From contig JAVBQA010000115.1 of the NCBI GenBank assembly GCA_031549325.1, positions 1 through 28,807 on the forward strand: DNA of 28,807 bases. The letters run 5' to 3'. Within the stretch, counting starts at the first letter, position 1, and each line of letters opens with the position of its first letter. The notes beneath the pieces were generated by a model. It had not been told where the DNA came from. It ran no database searches and worked only from the letters and a program-made list of their open reading frames with translations. Origin of the DNA: JAJDGF01 sp031549325. Lineage in GTDB: Bacteria > Bacillota > Clostridia > Christensenellales > Aristaeellaceae. Below, piece after piece: positions 16,264 through 24,051 of the stretch. The position numbers were made by a program, and so were the translations under genes.

Positions 16264-17327
16264 TACAGCCCCTCCTTGATGTTCATGATCTGCTGATACA
16301 CTTCGTTGACGCCGGGCATCATGCCGCCCGCCCTGCCAAAAAAGCTCACCGGGCATTTCCCGTCCACCGCCAGACGGACGTCGTCCACCATCTGGCCCAT
16401 GGACATCTCCACCGCCAGAAAGTGCTTGGCGTGAGCCGTGGCGCCGCGAATGACTTCCGTCGGGAACGGCCACACGGTGATCGGCCGAATCAGCCCAACC
16501 TTCACGCCCTGCTCGCGAGCCCGGCGGATGGCGGTCAGCGCGATGCGCGCCGTGGTGCCATAGGCAACCAGCACGATCTCGGCGTCATCCAGCTGCTCGG
16601 TCTTGTAAAGAAGCTCATTCTTCTCGATCTGGTCGTATTTCGCCTGCAGCTTCAGGTTGTGCTGCTCGAGCGCATTTGGGTCGATGTAGAGGGAATTGAT
16701 CACCGCGCGCTCCCTCTGGTCTCCCTTTTTCCAGCCGGTGGCCGCCCAGGTTTTCTCGGGCAGGTCGGGCATGACATAGTCGGGCATGGTGACCGGCTCC
16801 ATCATCTGGCCGATGACGCCGTCGCCCAGCACCATCACGGGGTTTCGGTATTTGTCGGCCACGTCAAACGCTTTTTGCGTCAGCTCGACGGCCTCCTGAA
16901 CGGTGGCCGGCGCGAACACGCACATGCGGTAGTCGCCATGGCCGCCGCCGCGCGTTGCCTGGTAATAGTCGGATTGCGACGGCTGGATGGACCCGAGGCC
17001 CGGACCGCCGCGCACGATGTTCACGATGACGCACGGAAGCTCCGCGCCCACGATGTAGCTGATGCCCTCCTGCTTCAGCGAGATGCCCGGGCTGCTGGAG
17101 CTGGTCATCACCCGCGCGCCGGTGCCGGCCGCGCCATACACCATGTTGATCGCGGAGACCTCGCTCTCGGCTTGCAGAAACGCGCCGCCCACCTGGGGAA
17201 GGCGAAGCGACATGTAGTCCGGAATCTCATTCTGAGGGGTGATCGGATAGCCAAAAAAATATCGGCAGCCCGCCTGCACCGCGGCCTCGGCGATCGCCTC
17301 GTTGCCCTTCATCATCTGACGCTGCAT
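16263..17327 (-). CDS. korA: 2-oxoacid:ferredoxin oxidoreductase, alpha subunit (VorB/KorA)
   Basis: A 354-residue subunit with GNEAIAEAAVQAGCRYFFGYPITPQ at its start, an ESEVSAINMVYGAAGTGAR stretch and SSSSPGISL, which are typical for the substrate-binding pyrimidine-domain subunit of VorB/KorA type. The strong site AAGGAGGGGG lies about 9 nt before the ATG. It is between korD and korB in the usual D-A-B-C order. Substrate choice (2-oxoglutarate or 2-oxoisovalerate) is not resolved. Confidence 0.94.
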   Translation of the reverse strand: MQRQMMKGNEAIAEAAVQAGCRYFFGYPITPQNEIPDYMSLRLPQVGGAFLQAESEVSAINMVYGAAGTGARVMTSSSSPGISLKQEGISYIVGAELPCVIVNIVRGGPGLGSIQPSQSDYYQATRGGGHGDYRMCVFAPATVQEAVELTQKAFDVADKYRNPVMVLGDGVIGQMMEPVTMPDYVMPDLPEKTWAATGWKKGDQRERAVINSLYIDPNALEQHNLKLQAKYDQIEKNELLYKTEQLDDAEIVLVAYGTTARIALTAIRRAREQGVKVGLIRPITVWPFPTEVIRGATAHAKHFLAVEMSMGQMVDDVRLAVDGKCPVSFFGRAGGMMPGVNEVYQQIMNIKEGL

Positions 17328-17343
17328 GAATCCATCCCCCTCC

Positions 17344-17547
17344 TTACTTTTCTACGGTGATCACGCTGTCCGGACACATCCGGGCGCAAAACGCGCATCC
17401 GATGCACTTTTCCATGTCGCTGCACTCGGCCGGGTGATACCCCTTCTGGTTGATCTTGTCAGACAGGTTCAGCAGTTTCTTGGGGCAGGCCAGTATGCAC
17501 AGCCCGCAGCCCTTGCATTTGTTCTCGTGAATCGTGATCTTTGCCAA
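17344..17547 (-). CDS. korD: 2-oxoacid:ferredoxin oxidoreductase, delta (2x[4Fe-4S]) subunit
   Basis: A 67-residue ferredoxin-like protein with two complete cluster motifs, CKGCGLCILACP and CIGCAFCARMCP, that carries electrons from the alpha/beta core to ferredoxin. The start is a TTG at 17545-17547 because no in-frame ATG or GTG is near; the ribosome site (AAGGCAGG) is moderate. It is the first gene of the kor operon and lies directly behind the promoter at 17587-17614. Confidence 0.93.
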   Translation of the reverse strand: MAKITIHENKCKGCGLCILACPKKLLNLSDKINQKGYHPAECSDMEKCIGCAFCARMCPDSVITVEK

Positions 17548-17586
17548 TGAGAATTACCTGCCTTCCGAATAGACGTGTATTCACTA

Positions 17587-17614
17587 ATTATATACCATTC
17601 ACATGAAGAATCAA
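17587..17614 (-). promoter_or_regulatory. kor operon promoter
   Basis: On the minus strand: TTGATT (complement of 17609-17614), 16 bp, TATAAT (complement of 17587-17592). It is the only good promoter seen upstream of korD and may drive everything down to 11212, as no hairpin terminator was found in between. Confidence 0.72.
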
Positions 17615-17634
17615 GGAAAAGCCGGAAAAAACAT

Positions 17635-18993
17635 TCATTTTCCAACGCAAAACTTTTCAAAGATCCCGTCAATCACGCGCTCAGACGCCGACGCGCCGGT
17701 GATCTCCGTCAGGCATCCCAGCGCCGCCATCAGGTCGATGGCCGCAAGATCCACCGGGGATCCGGCTGCCAGGGTTTCGATGGCGCTGCCCAGCGAAGTG
17801 ATGGCCCGCTGGGCGCACCCGATGTGGCGCTCGGTCGTCATCTGCTGTTCGATTGCGCCTGCGCCCGCGAATCGCTCGGCGATGGCGGATAGCAACTCGT
17901 CGATCCCGTCCCCCGTGGTGGCGCAGACGCAAAGCGCTTTCGATCCCCTGGGCAGCTGGTTTTCGAGGCTTTCACACTTGGACGAAACCAAATCCTTTTT
18001 GTTCAGCACAACCAAGACCCGCCCGTCCGCTTGCGAAAGCAGCTGTTGATCCTGCGCTTCCAGCGGGCTGGAGGCGTCCAGCACCAGCAGCACCACATCG
18101 GCAGCCTTCTGCGCCTGCTCGGCGCGCGCAATCCCGATCTGCTCAGCCTCGTCCCGCGCCTGTCTGCGTCCTGCGGTGTCTGAAATCTCGATCAAGAGGC
18201 CGTTCAGCCGGATCCGCTCGGTCAGCACGTCCCGGGTGGTGCCTGGCGCGGCGGTGACGATGGCGCGCTCCTGCTTGATCAGCGCGTTCAGCAGCGACGA
18301 CTTGCCCACATTGGGCTTGCCGACCAGCACCACGGACAACCCTTCGCGGATCAGCCGCGCGTTCTTCTCGTCGGCAGCTTTTTCAAGCGCCCGCCTGACT
18401 TGCCTCGCGCCGTCGATCACTTGCCCGGACGTGGCTTGTTCGTCGATCTCCTCCGGAAAATCGTTTCCGGCTTCGATCAAGGCCAGCAGATTTGTCAGCT
18501 GTTCGATCTGCTCGGTCACGAACCGCGAAAGACCGCCTTCCAGCTGCCTCAGCGCCGCGCGCGCAGCGCTCTCGCTGCCCGAGCTGATCAGCGCCATCAC
18601 CGCCTCGGCCTCGCTCAGGTCGATCCGGCCATTCAGAAACGCGCGCTTGGTGAATTCGCCCGGCTCGGCCAATCTCGCGCCCGCCCTTAAAACCCTCGCC
18701 AGCGCGCGCCTGGCGGAGGCATCGCCACCGTGCACGTGCAGCTCGCACAGGTCCTCCCGGGTGTAAGTGCCGGGCGCCCTCATGAAAACGCCCATGGCCT
18801 CGTCCAGATGGCTGCCTTCCTCATCCACCACATGCCCATAGCAAAGGCGGTGAGAGCGCAGCGGCCCCTTGGCCTTTCGCGCAAAGCAGCGCGTGAAGAT
18901 CTGCTCGGCCCTCTCTCCACTGATCCTGATCATTGCGATGCCGCCATCCCCCTGTGCGGTGGCAATGGCGGCAATGGTGTCTCGCTCTCGCAT
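17635..18993 (-). CDS. mnmE: tRNA modification GTPase MnmE
   Basis: A 452-residue protein that, with MnmG, modifies the wobble uridine of several tRNAs. The N-terminal folate-binding domain begins DTIAAIATAQGDGGIAMIRISG. The G domain shows G1 GKPNVGKS at 225-232, PGTTRD (G2), DTAGRRQ (G3, usually DTAGIR) and NKKDL (G4). The C-terminal CxGK motif is present as CVGK at the very end. It follows dnaN by only 3 nt. In many Firmicutes mnmE lies on the other side of the origin with mnmG, so the position is unusual; mnmG is not in this window. Confidence 0.97.
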   Translation of the reverse strand: MRERDTIAAIATAQGDGGIAMIRISGERAEQIFTRCFARKAKGPLRSHRLCYGHVVDEEGSHLDEAMGVFMRAPGTYTREDLCELHVHGGDASARRALARVLRAGARLAEPGEFTKRAFLNGRIDLSEAEAVMALISSGSESAARAALRQLEGGLSRFVTEQIEQLTNLLALIEAGNDFPEEIDEQATSGQVIDGARQVRRALEKAADEKNARLIREGLSVVLVGKPNVGKSSLLNALIKQERAIVTAAPGTTRDVLTERIRLNGLLIEISDTAGRRQARDEAEQIGIARAEQAQKAADVVLLVLDASSPLEAQDQQLLSQADGRVLVVLNKKDLVSSKCESLENQLPRGSKALCVCATTGDGIDELLSAIAERFAGAGAIEQQMTTERHIGCAQRAITSLGSAIETLAAGSPVDLAAIDLMAALGCLTEITGASASERVIDGIFEKFCVGK

Positions 18994-18996
18994 GGC

Positions 18997-20103
18997 TTAC
19001 ACAGTCACCCTCACCGGCAGCACCAGGTACAAAAACGCGTCTCCCTCCACGGGCTTGATCAGGCAGGGACTCACGCTGGAATTAAAGCACATGTAAACCT
19101 CGTCTTCATCGAGCGCGCGCATCACGTCACTGATGTACTTGACGTTGAAGGCGATGCTCAGCCCTTCGCCTTCAATCTCGGCGTCCATCTCCTCGTAGGC
19201 GTCTCCGCTCTCCGAATTGGCGGTGATGACAATCGAGCCGTCCTCGATCTTCATGCGAATCAGGTTGTTCTTGCCCTCCCTCGCCATCAGCGAGGCGCGC
19301 TCCACGCACATGCTCAGCGCATCGCGCGAAACCTTCACGCGGGTCTTGAAGTCGGCGGGCAAAATCTGGCGGTACTTGATAAACTCGCCTTCGATCAGCG
19401 TCGAATAGAACTGGGTTTGCCCCATGGTCAGCATCATCTGGTTGCCGCCGATCAAAACAATGGCCATCTGGGTTTCGTCGTCAGACATGATCTTTGCGAT
19501 CTCGGACAGCGTCTTTCCCGGGATGATGGCCGACAGCTCAGGCGCGCTGCCGGAAATCCGCTCAACGCGCATGCCCAGGCGGAACCCGTCCAGCGCCACC
19601 ATGCGCACCTCTCCGTGGGACAACTCCAGCAAGCTTCCGGTCAGCACCATGCGCGACTCGTCGCTGGAGATGGCAAAGCTGGTCTGCTGGATCATGTTGC
19701 GCAGCATCACCTGGGGCAGGATGAACGATTCGTCGGCGTTCACGTGCGGAAGCTCCGGATAGTGATCGGCCGACTGACCGGAAAGCGTGGTTCTCGAGCC
19801 CACGCACTTGATCGTCACCTGATGATTGGGGGTCATGCTGGCTGACAGCTCCGCATCGGGCATCTTGCGGACAACCTCGTGCAACAGTCGCCCGGGCAAC
19901 ACGCAAGCGCCTTCCTCGGCGATGTCCGCCGGCACCACGGTCACGATGCTGATCGAACCATCCGAGCAAGTCAGGCGCAGGCCCTCTTCACAAGTCCGAA
20001 TCTGCACGCCCTCGTAGATGGGTTGGGTGGAGCGGGTGGACAGCGCGCGGGTCACGGTAGACAGCCCCTGAAGCAGCACGTTGGACGGGCAATTGAAGCG
20101 CAT
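18997..20103 (-). CDS. dnaN: DNA polymerase III beta subunit (sliding clamp)
   Basis: The 368-residue clamp has the normal length. It starts MRFNCPSNVLLQGLSTVTRA and contains family blocks such as YEGVQIRT, GRLLHEVVRKMP, HYPELP and LALDGFR-like VALDGFRLGMR; the C-terminus ends with the YLVLPVRV clamp motif. GGAGGAAAG precedes the ATG. It is downstream of dnaA across a 212-bp spacer that carries more DnaA-box-like sites and a possible terminator, so it may have its own promoter. Confidence 0.97.
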   Translation of the reverse strand: MRFNCPSNVLLQGLSTVTRALSTRSTQPIYEGVQIRTCEEGLRLTCSDGSISIVTVVPADIAEEGACVLPGRLLHEVVRKMPDAELSASMTPNHQVTIKCVGSRTTLSGQSADHYPELPHVNADESFILPQVMLRNMIQQTSFAISSDESRMVLTGSLLELSHGEVRMVALDGFRLGMRVERISGSAPELSAIIPGKTLSEIAKIMSDDETQMAIVLIGGNQMMLTMGQTQFYSTLIEGEFIKYRQILPADFKTRVKVSRDALSMCVERASLMAREGKNNLIRMKIEDGSIVITANSESGDAYEEMDAEIEGEGLSIAFNVKYISDVMRALDEDEVYMCFNSSVSPCLIKPVEGDAFLYLVLPVRVTV

Positions 20104-20315
20104 ATTCTTTCCTCCGTTTGTGATTCAATTCTTATCAAAGACGTGTTGGTAGCCGTACTGTGGATACTGTGGATAGCGCATAAAAAAGCGCCTGTTACTT
20201 GGCTCAACAGCGTTTTTTGTTTGTGTATGATCCGTGTATGATCCTGTGTATACACCAGGATTTATCAACAACCGGCCCTGGGCTGAATCCGTTTTGGCCT
20301 GCTGTGTGGATTGTT
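20104..20315. other. dnaA-dnaN spacer with DnaA-box-like sites and tandem repeats
   Basis: Near-matches to TTATCCACA: TTATCAACA (20262-20270), and on the opposite strand TGTGGATAC (20159-20167) and TGTGGATAG (20168-20176) placed back to back. An 11-bp sequence GTGTATGATCC is repeated twice without gap (20223-20244), followed by a partial third copy TGTGTATACACC. This could be a secondary DnaA-binding cluster. Confidence 0.6.
20182..20218 (-). terminator. Possible terminator between dnaA and dnaN
   Basis: AAAAAAGCGCCTGTT (20182-20196) can pair with AACAGCGTTTTTT (20206-20218) with two single-base bulges. On the minus strand the stem is followed by six T, as in an intrinsic terminator or attenuator after dnaA. 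Confidence 0.5.
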
Positions 20316-21647
20316 TTAGCGTTCTTTGATCGCTGTCTTCAGCGATTCCACCGTCTTTAGCATCTGGGGATTGGCGCGCATGCTTTCTGAGATTTTGTCG
20401 CAGGCGTGCATCACGGTGGTGTGATCGCGACCTCCGTAGGAATCGCCGATGCGGGTGGTGGAAAGCGGCGTCATCTCTCGGGTCAAGTACATCGCGATCT
20501 GTCTGGGCAGCGCCACCTCGCGGTTTCGGCGCTGGCTCAGCAGGTCAGATCGGTCGATGTGGTAGTATTCGGCCACCGTCTGCATGATCAGCTCAGGTGT
20601 GATGCGCTTCGGATCCCGCGTGCCGATCAGGGACAGGCTCTGCTCGGCCATCTCCCGCGTGATGGGCGCCTTGGTCAAGAGCGCTTCGGCGTTGATGCGA
20701 ATCAGCGAGCCCTCGAGCTCCCTTATGTTGGATTCGACTTTTTCCGCGATGCAGCTCAGCACGTCGTCTGAAACGTCGATGTGCTCGGTGTCGGCCTTTC
20801 TGCGAAGGATCGCCAGCCGCGTCTCGTAGTCCGGCTTTTGGATGTCGGCGATCAGCCCCCACTCAAACCGGGAGCGGAGCCGCTCCTCCAGCGTAGGAAT
20901 GTCCTTGGGCGGTCGATCAGATGAAATGATGATCTGCTTGCCGCTGCCGTGCAGCTGGTTGAAGGTGTGGAAAAACTCCTCCTGGGTGGCTGTCTTTCCG
21001 GCGATGAACTGGATGTCGTCCACCATCAGAACGTCCACATTGCGCAGCTTGTCCCGGAGCGCTTGGTTGGTCTTCTTGGCGATGGCCGAAATCAGCTCGT
21101 TGGTGAAGTTCTCGGAGGTGATGTAAAGCAGCTTGGTGTCCGGGTTCTCGCTCTGGATGTAGTGGCCGATGGCGTGCATCAGATGCGTCTTGCCAAGGCC
21201 CACCCCGCCATACAGAAACAGCGGATTGTAGGCGTCGCTCGGCAGCTCGGCCACCGCCAAAGAGGCCGCGTGAGCGAACCGGTTGGAGTTGCCCACGACA
21301 AATGTATCGAAGGTGTACTTGAGGTTGAGCATGCTGACGCCGCCTGCGCCATCGGTGGCGCCCGGCTGCAGTTCCGGAGGCAGAGGCTCATTCTTGTTGA
21401 CAAAAACCAGTTCGTACTCGCGGTTGTAGGCCTGCTTGACAGCGCTGTGCAAAATGCTGTTGTAGCGCATCCGCAGGGTTTCCACCGCAAACTGGTCCTC
21501 GATCCCGAGCACCATCTTGTTCCCGGAAACCGCCAGGATCTCCAGTGGCTTCACCCAGGTGTTGAAGCTGACCGCATTGATGTGCTGCTTGATCAGCTCC
21601 AGCGTCTTTTCCCAGGGATCCACAGGTAGGGCATAGCTTTGACTCAT
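20316..21647 (-). CDS. dnaA: Chromosomal replication initiator DnaA
   Basis: A 443-residue initiator that binds DnaA boxes and melts the origin. Domain I is at about 1-80, a short linker follows, and the AAA+ domain has FLYGGVGLGKTHLMHAI (Walker A GGVGLGKT at 147-154), LMVDDIQFI (Walker B) and SSDRPPKD. The C-terminal DNA-binding signature YGGRDHTTVMHACDKI is near residue 410. The start at 21647 (MSQSYALPVD) is chosen because an upstream in-frame start would place the two perfect DnaA boxes inside the gene and give a non-family N-terminus; the ribosome site there (GGGGGAA) is moderate. Confidence 0.97.
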   Translation of the reverse strand: MSQSYALPVDPWEKTLELIKQHINAVSFNTWVKPLEILAVSGNKMVLGIEDQFAVETLRMRYNSILHSAVKQAYNREYELVFVNKNEPLPPELQPGATDGAGGVSMLNLKYTFDTFVVGNSNRFAHAASLAVAELPSDAYNPLFLYGGVGLGKTHLMHAIGHYIQSENPDTKLLYITSENFTNELISAIAKKTNQALRDKLRNVDVLMVDDIQFIAGKTATQEEFFHTFNQLHGSGKQIIISSDRPPKDIPTLEERLRSRFEWGLIADIQKPDYETRLAILRRKADTEHIDVSDDVLSCIAEKVESNIRELEGSLIRINAEALLTKAPITREMAEQSLSLIGTRDPKRITPELIMQTVAEYYHIDRSDLLSQRRNREVALPRQIAMYLTREMTPLSTTRIGDSYGGRDHTTVMHACDKISESMRANPQMLKTVESLKTAIKER

Positions 21648-21703
21648 GTTGCGTCGTTCCCCCAAGTGTTTTATCAACGGTAATCCAGCGTTTTTCGCAC
21701 AAC

Positions 21704-21723
21704 TTATCCACAACTTATCCACA
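21704..21723 (+). promoter_or_regulatory. Two perfect DnaA boxes
   Basis: TTATCCACA at 21704-21712 and again at 21715-21723, same orientation, one helical turn apart, in the dnaA leader. They can serve both origin firing and dnaA autoregulation. Confidence 0.92.
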
Positions 21724-21992
21724 GAAAGTGGAAAGACGTCTCAGAATTGGGGATAAGTGCACGACAATGATAGCAAATATCCTGTCCCGAATCAAGCGCA
21801 TTCGACCCAAAATATATTTCTTTTTCATCAATAATATTTCGGCATGTTTTCGCCGAAAGATTGGGGACTTTTCTCTATATGTTGTATTACATATCAATTT
21901 GTTGGGGAGTTTCTTCCATTATATATGGTAGTTTCTACGGATACAATTTGCTTTGGGGATTCAGCGCCGAAATATGCGTCCTGTAGCGGAGG

Positions 21993-22020
21993 TTGACAAG
22001 CGCACACGATCCGGTATAAT
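21993..22020 (+). promoter_or_regulatory. ychF promoter
   Basis: Full consensus TTGACA (21993-21998), 16 bp, full consensus TATAAT (22015-22020), 37 bp before the ychF start. Confidence 0.88.
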
Positions 22021-22057
22021 GGAAACGGAATCCCAAAGCATAAAGGAGCAATTCACC

Positions 22058-23155
22058 ATGAAGCTAGGCGTCGTTGGGCTGCCCAACGTTGGAAAAAGCA
22101 CGCTATTCAACGCGATCACCTGCGCGGGGGCGCAGGCCGCGAATTATCCGTTCTGTACCATCGAGCCCAACACCGGCGTGGTGGCCGTGCCTGATACGCG
22201 GCTGGATGTGCTCGCCGAGATGTATCACCCAGAGAAGTATACCCCGGCCACCATCGAGTTTGTGGACATCGCGGGCCTGGTGCGCGGCGCCAGCCGCGGC
22301 GAAGGCCTGGGCAACAAGTTTTTGTCCCACATCCGGGAGGTCGACGCCATCGTGCATGTGGTGCGCTGCTTCGAGGATGAAAATGTGATCCACGTTGAGG
22401 GCAGCGTCGATCCGGCCCGCGACATCGAAACCATCGAGACCGAGCTGATCCTGGCCGACATCGAAACCGTCACCAAGCGCCATGACAAGGCCAGCCACAT
22501 GCTGAAAAACGGGGATCCCAAGTTTCGCGCCGAGGCGGAAACCGCCCAGCTGCTGCTCGAACACATGAACCAGGGCAGGCCCGCCCGCACCTGCCCCATG
22601 ACTGACGAGCAAAGGGAAATCGCCGCCGCCTGGTTCCTGCTGACCACCAAGCCCGTCATCTACGCGGCCAACATCGCGGAGTCCGAGCTGGGAGAAGGCG
22701 CCGAGCAGCTGCCTATGGTTGCAAAGGTCAAGGAAATCGCAAAGGCGGAGCACGCCACCGTGCTCGTCATCTCGGCCAAAGTCGAAGAGGACATCGCCCA
22801 GTTGGCCCCCGAGGAAAAGCAGATGTTCATCGAGGAGCTGGGCATCGGCCAGTCGGGCCTGGATCGCCTGGTCAACCTGGGTTACGGCACCCTCGGCCTC
22901 ATCAGCTATCTCACTGCCGGCCCCAAGGAAGTCCGCGCCTGGACCATCGAAAAAGGGACCAAGGCCCCCCAGGCCGCCGGCAAGATCCACACCGATTTCG
23001 AAAAAGGCTTCATTCGCGCCGAGATCGTGGCCTACGACGACCTCGTTCGAGAAGGTTCCATCGCCGCCTGCAAGGACAAGGGCCTTGTCCGCAGCGAAGG
23101 CAAGGAATACGTCATGAAGGACGGGGACGTGACGCTGTTCCGGTTTAATGTGTAG
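22058..23155 (+). CDS. ychF: YchF/OLA1-family translation-associated ATPase
   Basis: A 365-residue protein, the normal YchF length. The N-terminus is MKLGVVGLPNVGKSTLFNAI (G1 at 7-14), followed by NYPFCTIEPN, DIAGLVRGAS (G3), and the altered G4 that gives YchF its ATP preference (NIAES). The C-terminal TGS-like domain includes FEKGFIRAEIVAYDD. The ATG at 22058 has AAAGGAG 9 nt upstream; the frame stays open further left but that extension overlaps the promoter. YchF binds ribosomes and is linked to stress responses. The short 35-bp gap to the convergent ZIP gene has a small GGGG/CCCC hairpin but no T run. Confidence 0.97.
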   Translation: MKLGVVGLPNVGKSTLFNAITCAGAQAANYPFCTIEPNTGVVAVPDTRLDVLAEMYHPEKYTPATIEFVDIAGLVRGASRGEGLGNKFLSHIREVDAIVHVVRCFEDENVIHVEGSVDPARDIETIETELILADIETVTKRHDKASHMLKNGDPKFRAEAETAQLLLEHMNQGRPARTCPMTDEQREIAAAWFLLTTKPVIYAANIAESELGEGAEQLPMVAKVKEIAKAEHATVLVISAKVEEDIAQLAPEEKQMFIEELGIGQSGLDRLVNLGYGTLGLISYLTAGPKEVRAWTIEKGTKAPQAAGKIHTDFEKGFIRAEIVAYDDLVREGSIAACKDKGLVRSEGKEYVMKDGDVTLFRFNV

Positions 23156-23190
23156 AGTGGTGCGGGGGCGGCATCCCCTGGCGTTCCTCC

Positions 23191-23967
23191 CTATAGGGCC
23201 AGCGTAAGCGGCATGATGAGGAAGCCGAGCAGGGTGGCGACGAGGGCGCTGCGGTCATGCCCGTACTGACGCGAGGGAGGAATGAGCTCTTCGACGGAGA
23301 GGTAGATCATGATGCCGGAAATCCCGGCGAACACGGCGGCCAGCACGGCGGGGCTGATGAAAGGGCGCAGCACCAGGAACGCCAGCAGCGCGCCGACGGG
23401 TTCGGCGATGCCGGAATACAGGGTATAAAGAAACGCGCGCCTGCGTGATCCGGTGGCGAAATACACCGGCATGGCCACCGAGATGCCCTCCGGGATGTTG
23501 TGCAGCGCGATGGCGACGGCGATGGAGACGCCCAGCGCGATGTTTTCGTAGCCGGCCATGAAGGTAGCGATGCCCTCGGGAAAATTGTGCAAGCCAATGG
23601 CCATCATCGAGACAAAACCCACGCGGAATAGATCCTGGTGTGGCTTGACCCCGGCGGCCTCGTCATACTCGGCGTGGGGCACGAGCAGATCCAGCAGGAA
23701 GCCGATCAGCACGCCCACAGCCAAAAAAGCCACAGACATCAGCACCGAGCGCTGTTCGGTCATGGTCTGGCCGAACAGACGCAGCGCGTTCGGGTAAAGG
23801 TCGATGGTGCTGACGCTGATCATGATGCCTGCCGCGAAGCCCAGCGAGATCGCGATCAGTCGCTCGCTCTTCCCGCGCGTAAACAGGATGATCGCCGCGC
23901 CAAGCAGCGTAGACAACCCGGCCAGCGTCGCCAGCAGCAGCGCCCATAGCGCCCTTGAATCCATCAT
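23191..23967 (-). CDS. zupT: ZIP-family metal transporter (ZupT-like)
   Basis: A 258-residue membrane protein with about eight hydrophobic segments. The metal-pore motifs HNFPEG (127-132) and HNIPEG (156-161) are both present, as in ZupT-type importers of zinc and other divalent metals. A cytoplasmic loop between segments 3 and 4 has HAEYDEAAGVKPH. Two start Mets are adjacent; GAGGTG lies 5-8 nt upstream. It lies 84 bp beyond the aminotransferase, past a hairpin, and is read in the same direction. Confidence 0.93.
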   Translation of the reverse strand: MMDSRALWALLLATLAGLSTLLGAAIILFTRGKSERLIAISLGFAAGIMISVSTIDLYPNALRLFGQTMTEQRSVLMSVAFLAVGVLIGFLLDLLVPHAEYDEAAGVKPHQDLFRVGFVSMMAIGLHNFPEGIATFMAGYENIALGVSIAVAIALHNIPEGISVAMPVYFATGSRRRAFLYTLYSGIAEPVGALLAFLVLRPFISPAVLAAVFAGISGIMIYLSVEELIPPSRQYGHDRSALVATLLGFLIMPLTLAL

Positions 23968-24013
23968 GATCGCACCTCACAGCCAATGCATTAACCACAT
24001 AATCAACAACAAT

Positions 24014-24037
24014 GGCGCGGCTCAAACGAGCCGCGCC
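24014..24037 (-). terminator. Hairpin after the aminotransferase gene
   Basis: A perfect 10-bp stem GGCGCGGCTC/GAGCCGCGCC with a 4-nt loop. On the minus strand it is followed by ATTGTTGTTG, a weak T-rich tail. Confidence 0.7.
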
Positions 24038-24051
24038 AAAGTCTTTGCCGG

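Larger units (their letters stand above)
21648..22057. other. oriC: Candidate replication origin (oriC) between dnaA and ychF
   Basis: A 410-bp spacer. Next to dnaA are two perfect boxes TTATCCACA at 21704-21712 and 21715-21723 (11 bp apart), plus TTATCAACG at 21671-21679 and TGGGGATAA at 21748-21756. Beyond them, about 21760-21960 is the most AT-rich stretch I see in an otherwise GC-rich window and contains small palindromes (7-bp stem TTTCGGC/GCCGAAA at 21837-21858; ATATG...CATAT near 21885-21900), as expected for an unwinding element. Four TTGGGGA motifs occur in it. The ychF promoter is at the right end. Confidence 0.8.

Noticed and set aside
16264..16473. Longer start for the Kor beta subunit
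   Set aside because: The extension is an out-of-frame reading of korA; the TAATG junction fixes the start at 16263.
21648..21722. Longer DnaA N-terminus starting at 21722
   Set aside because: It would turn the two perfect DnaA boxes into coding sequence and adds a non-family extension; MSQSYALPVD is the normal-looking start.
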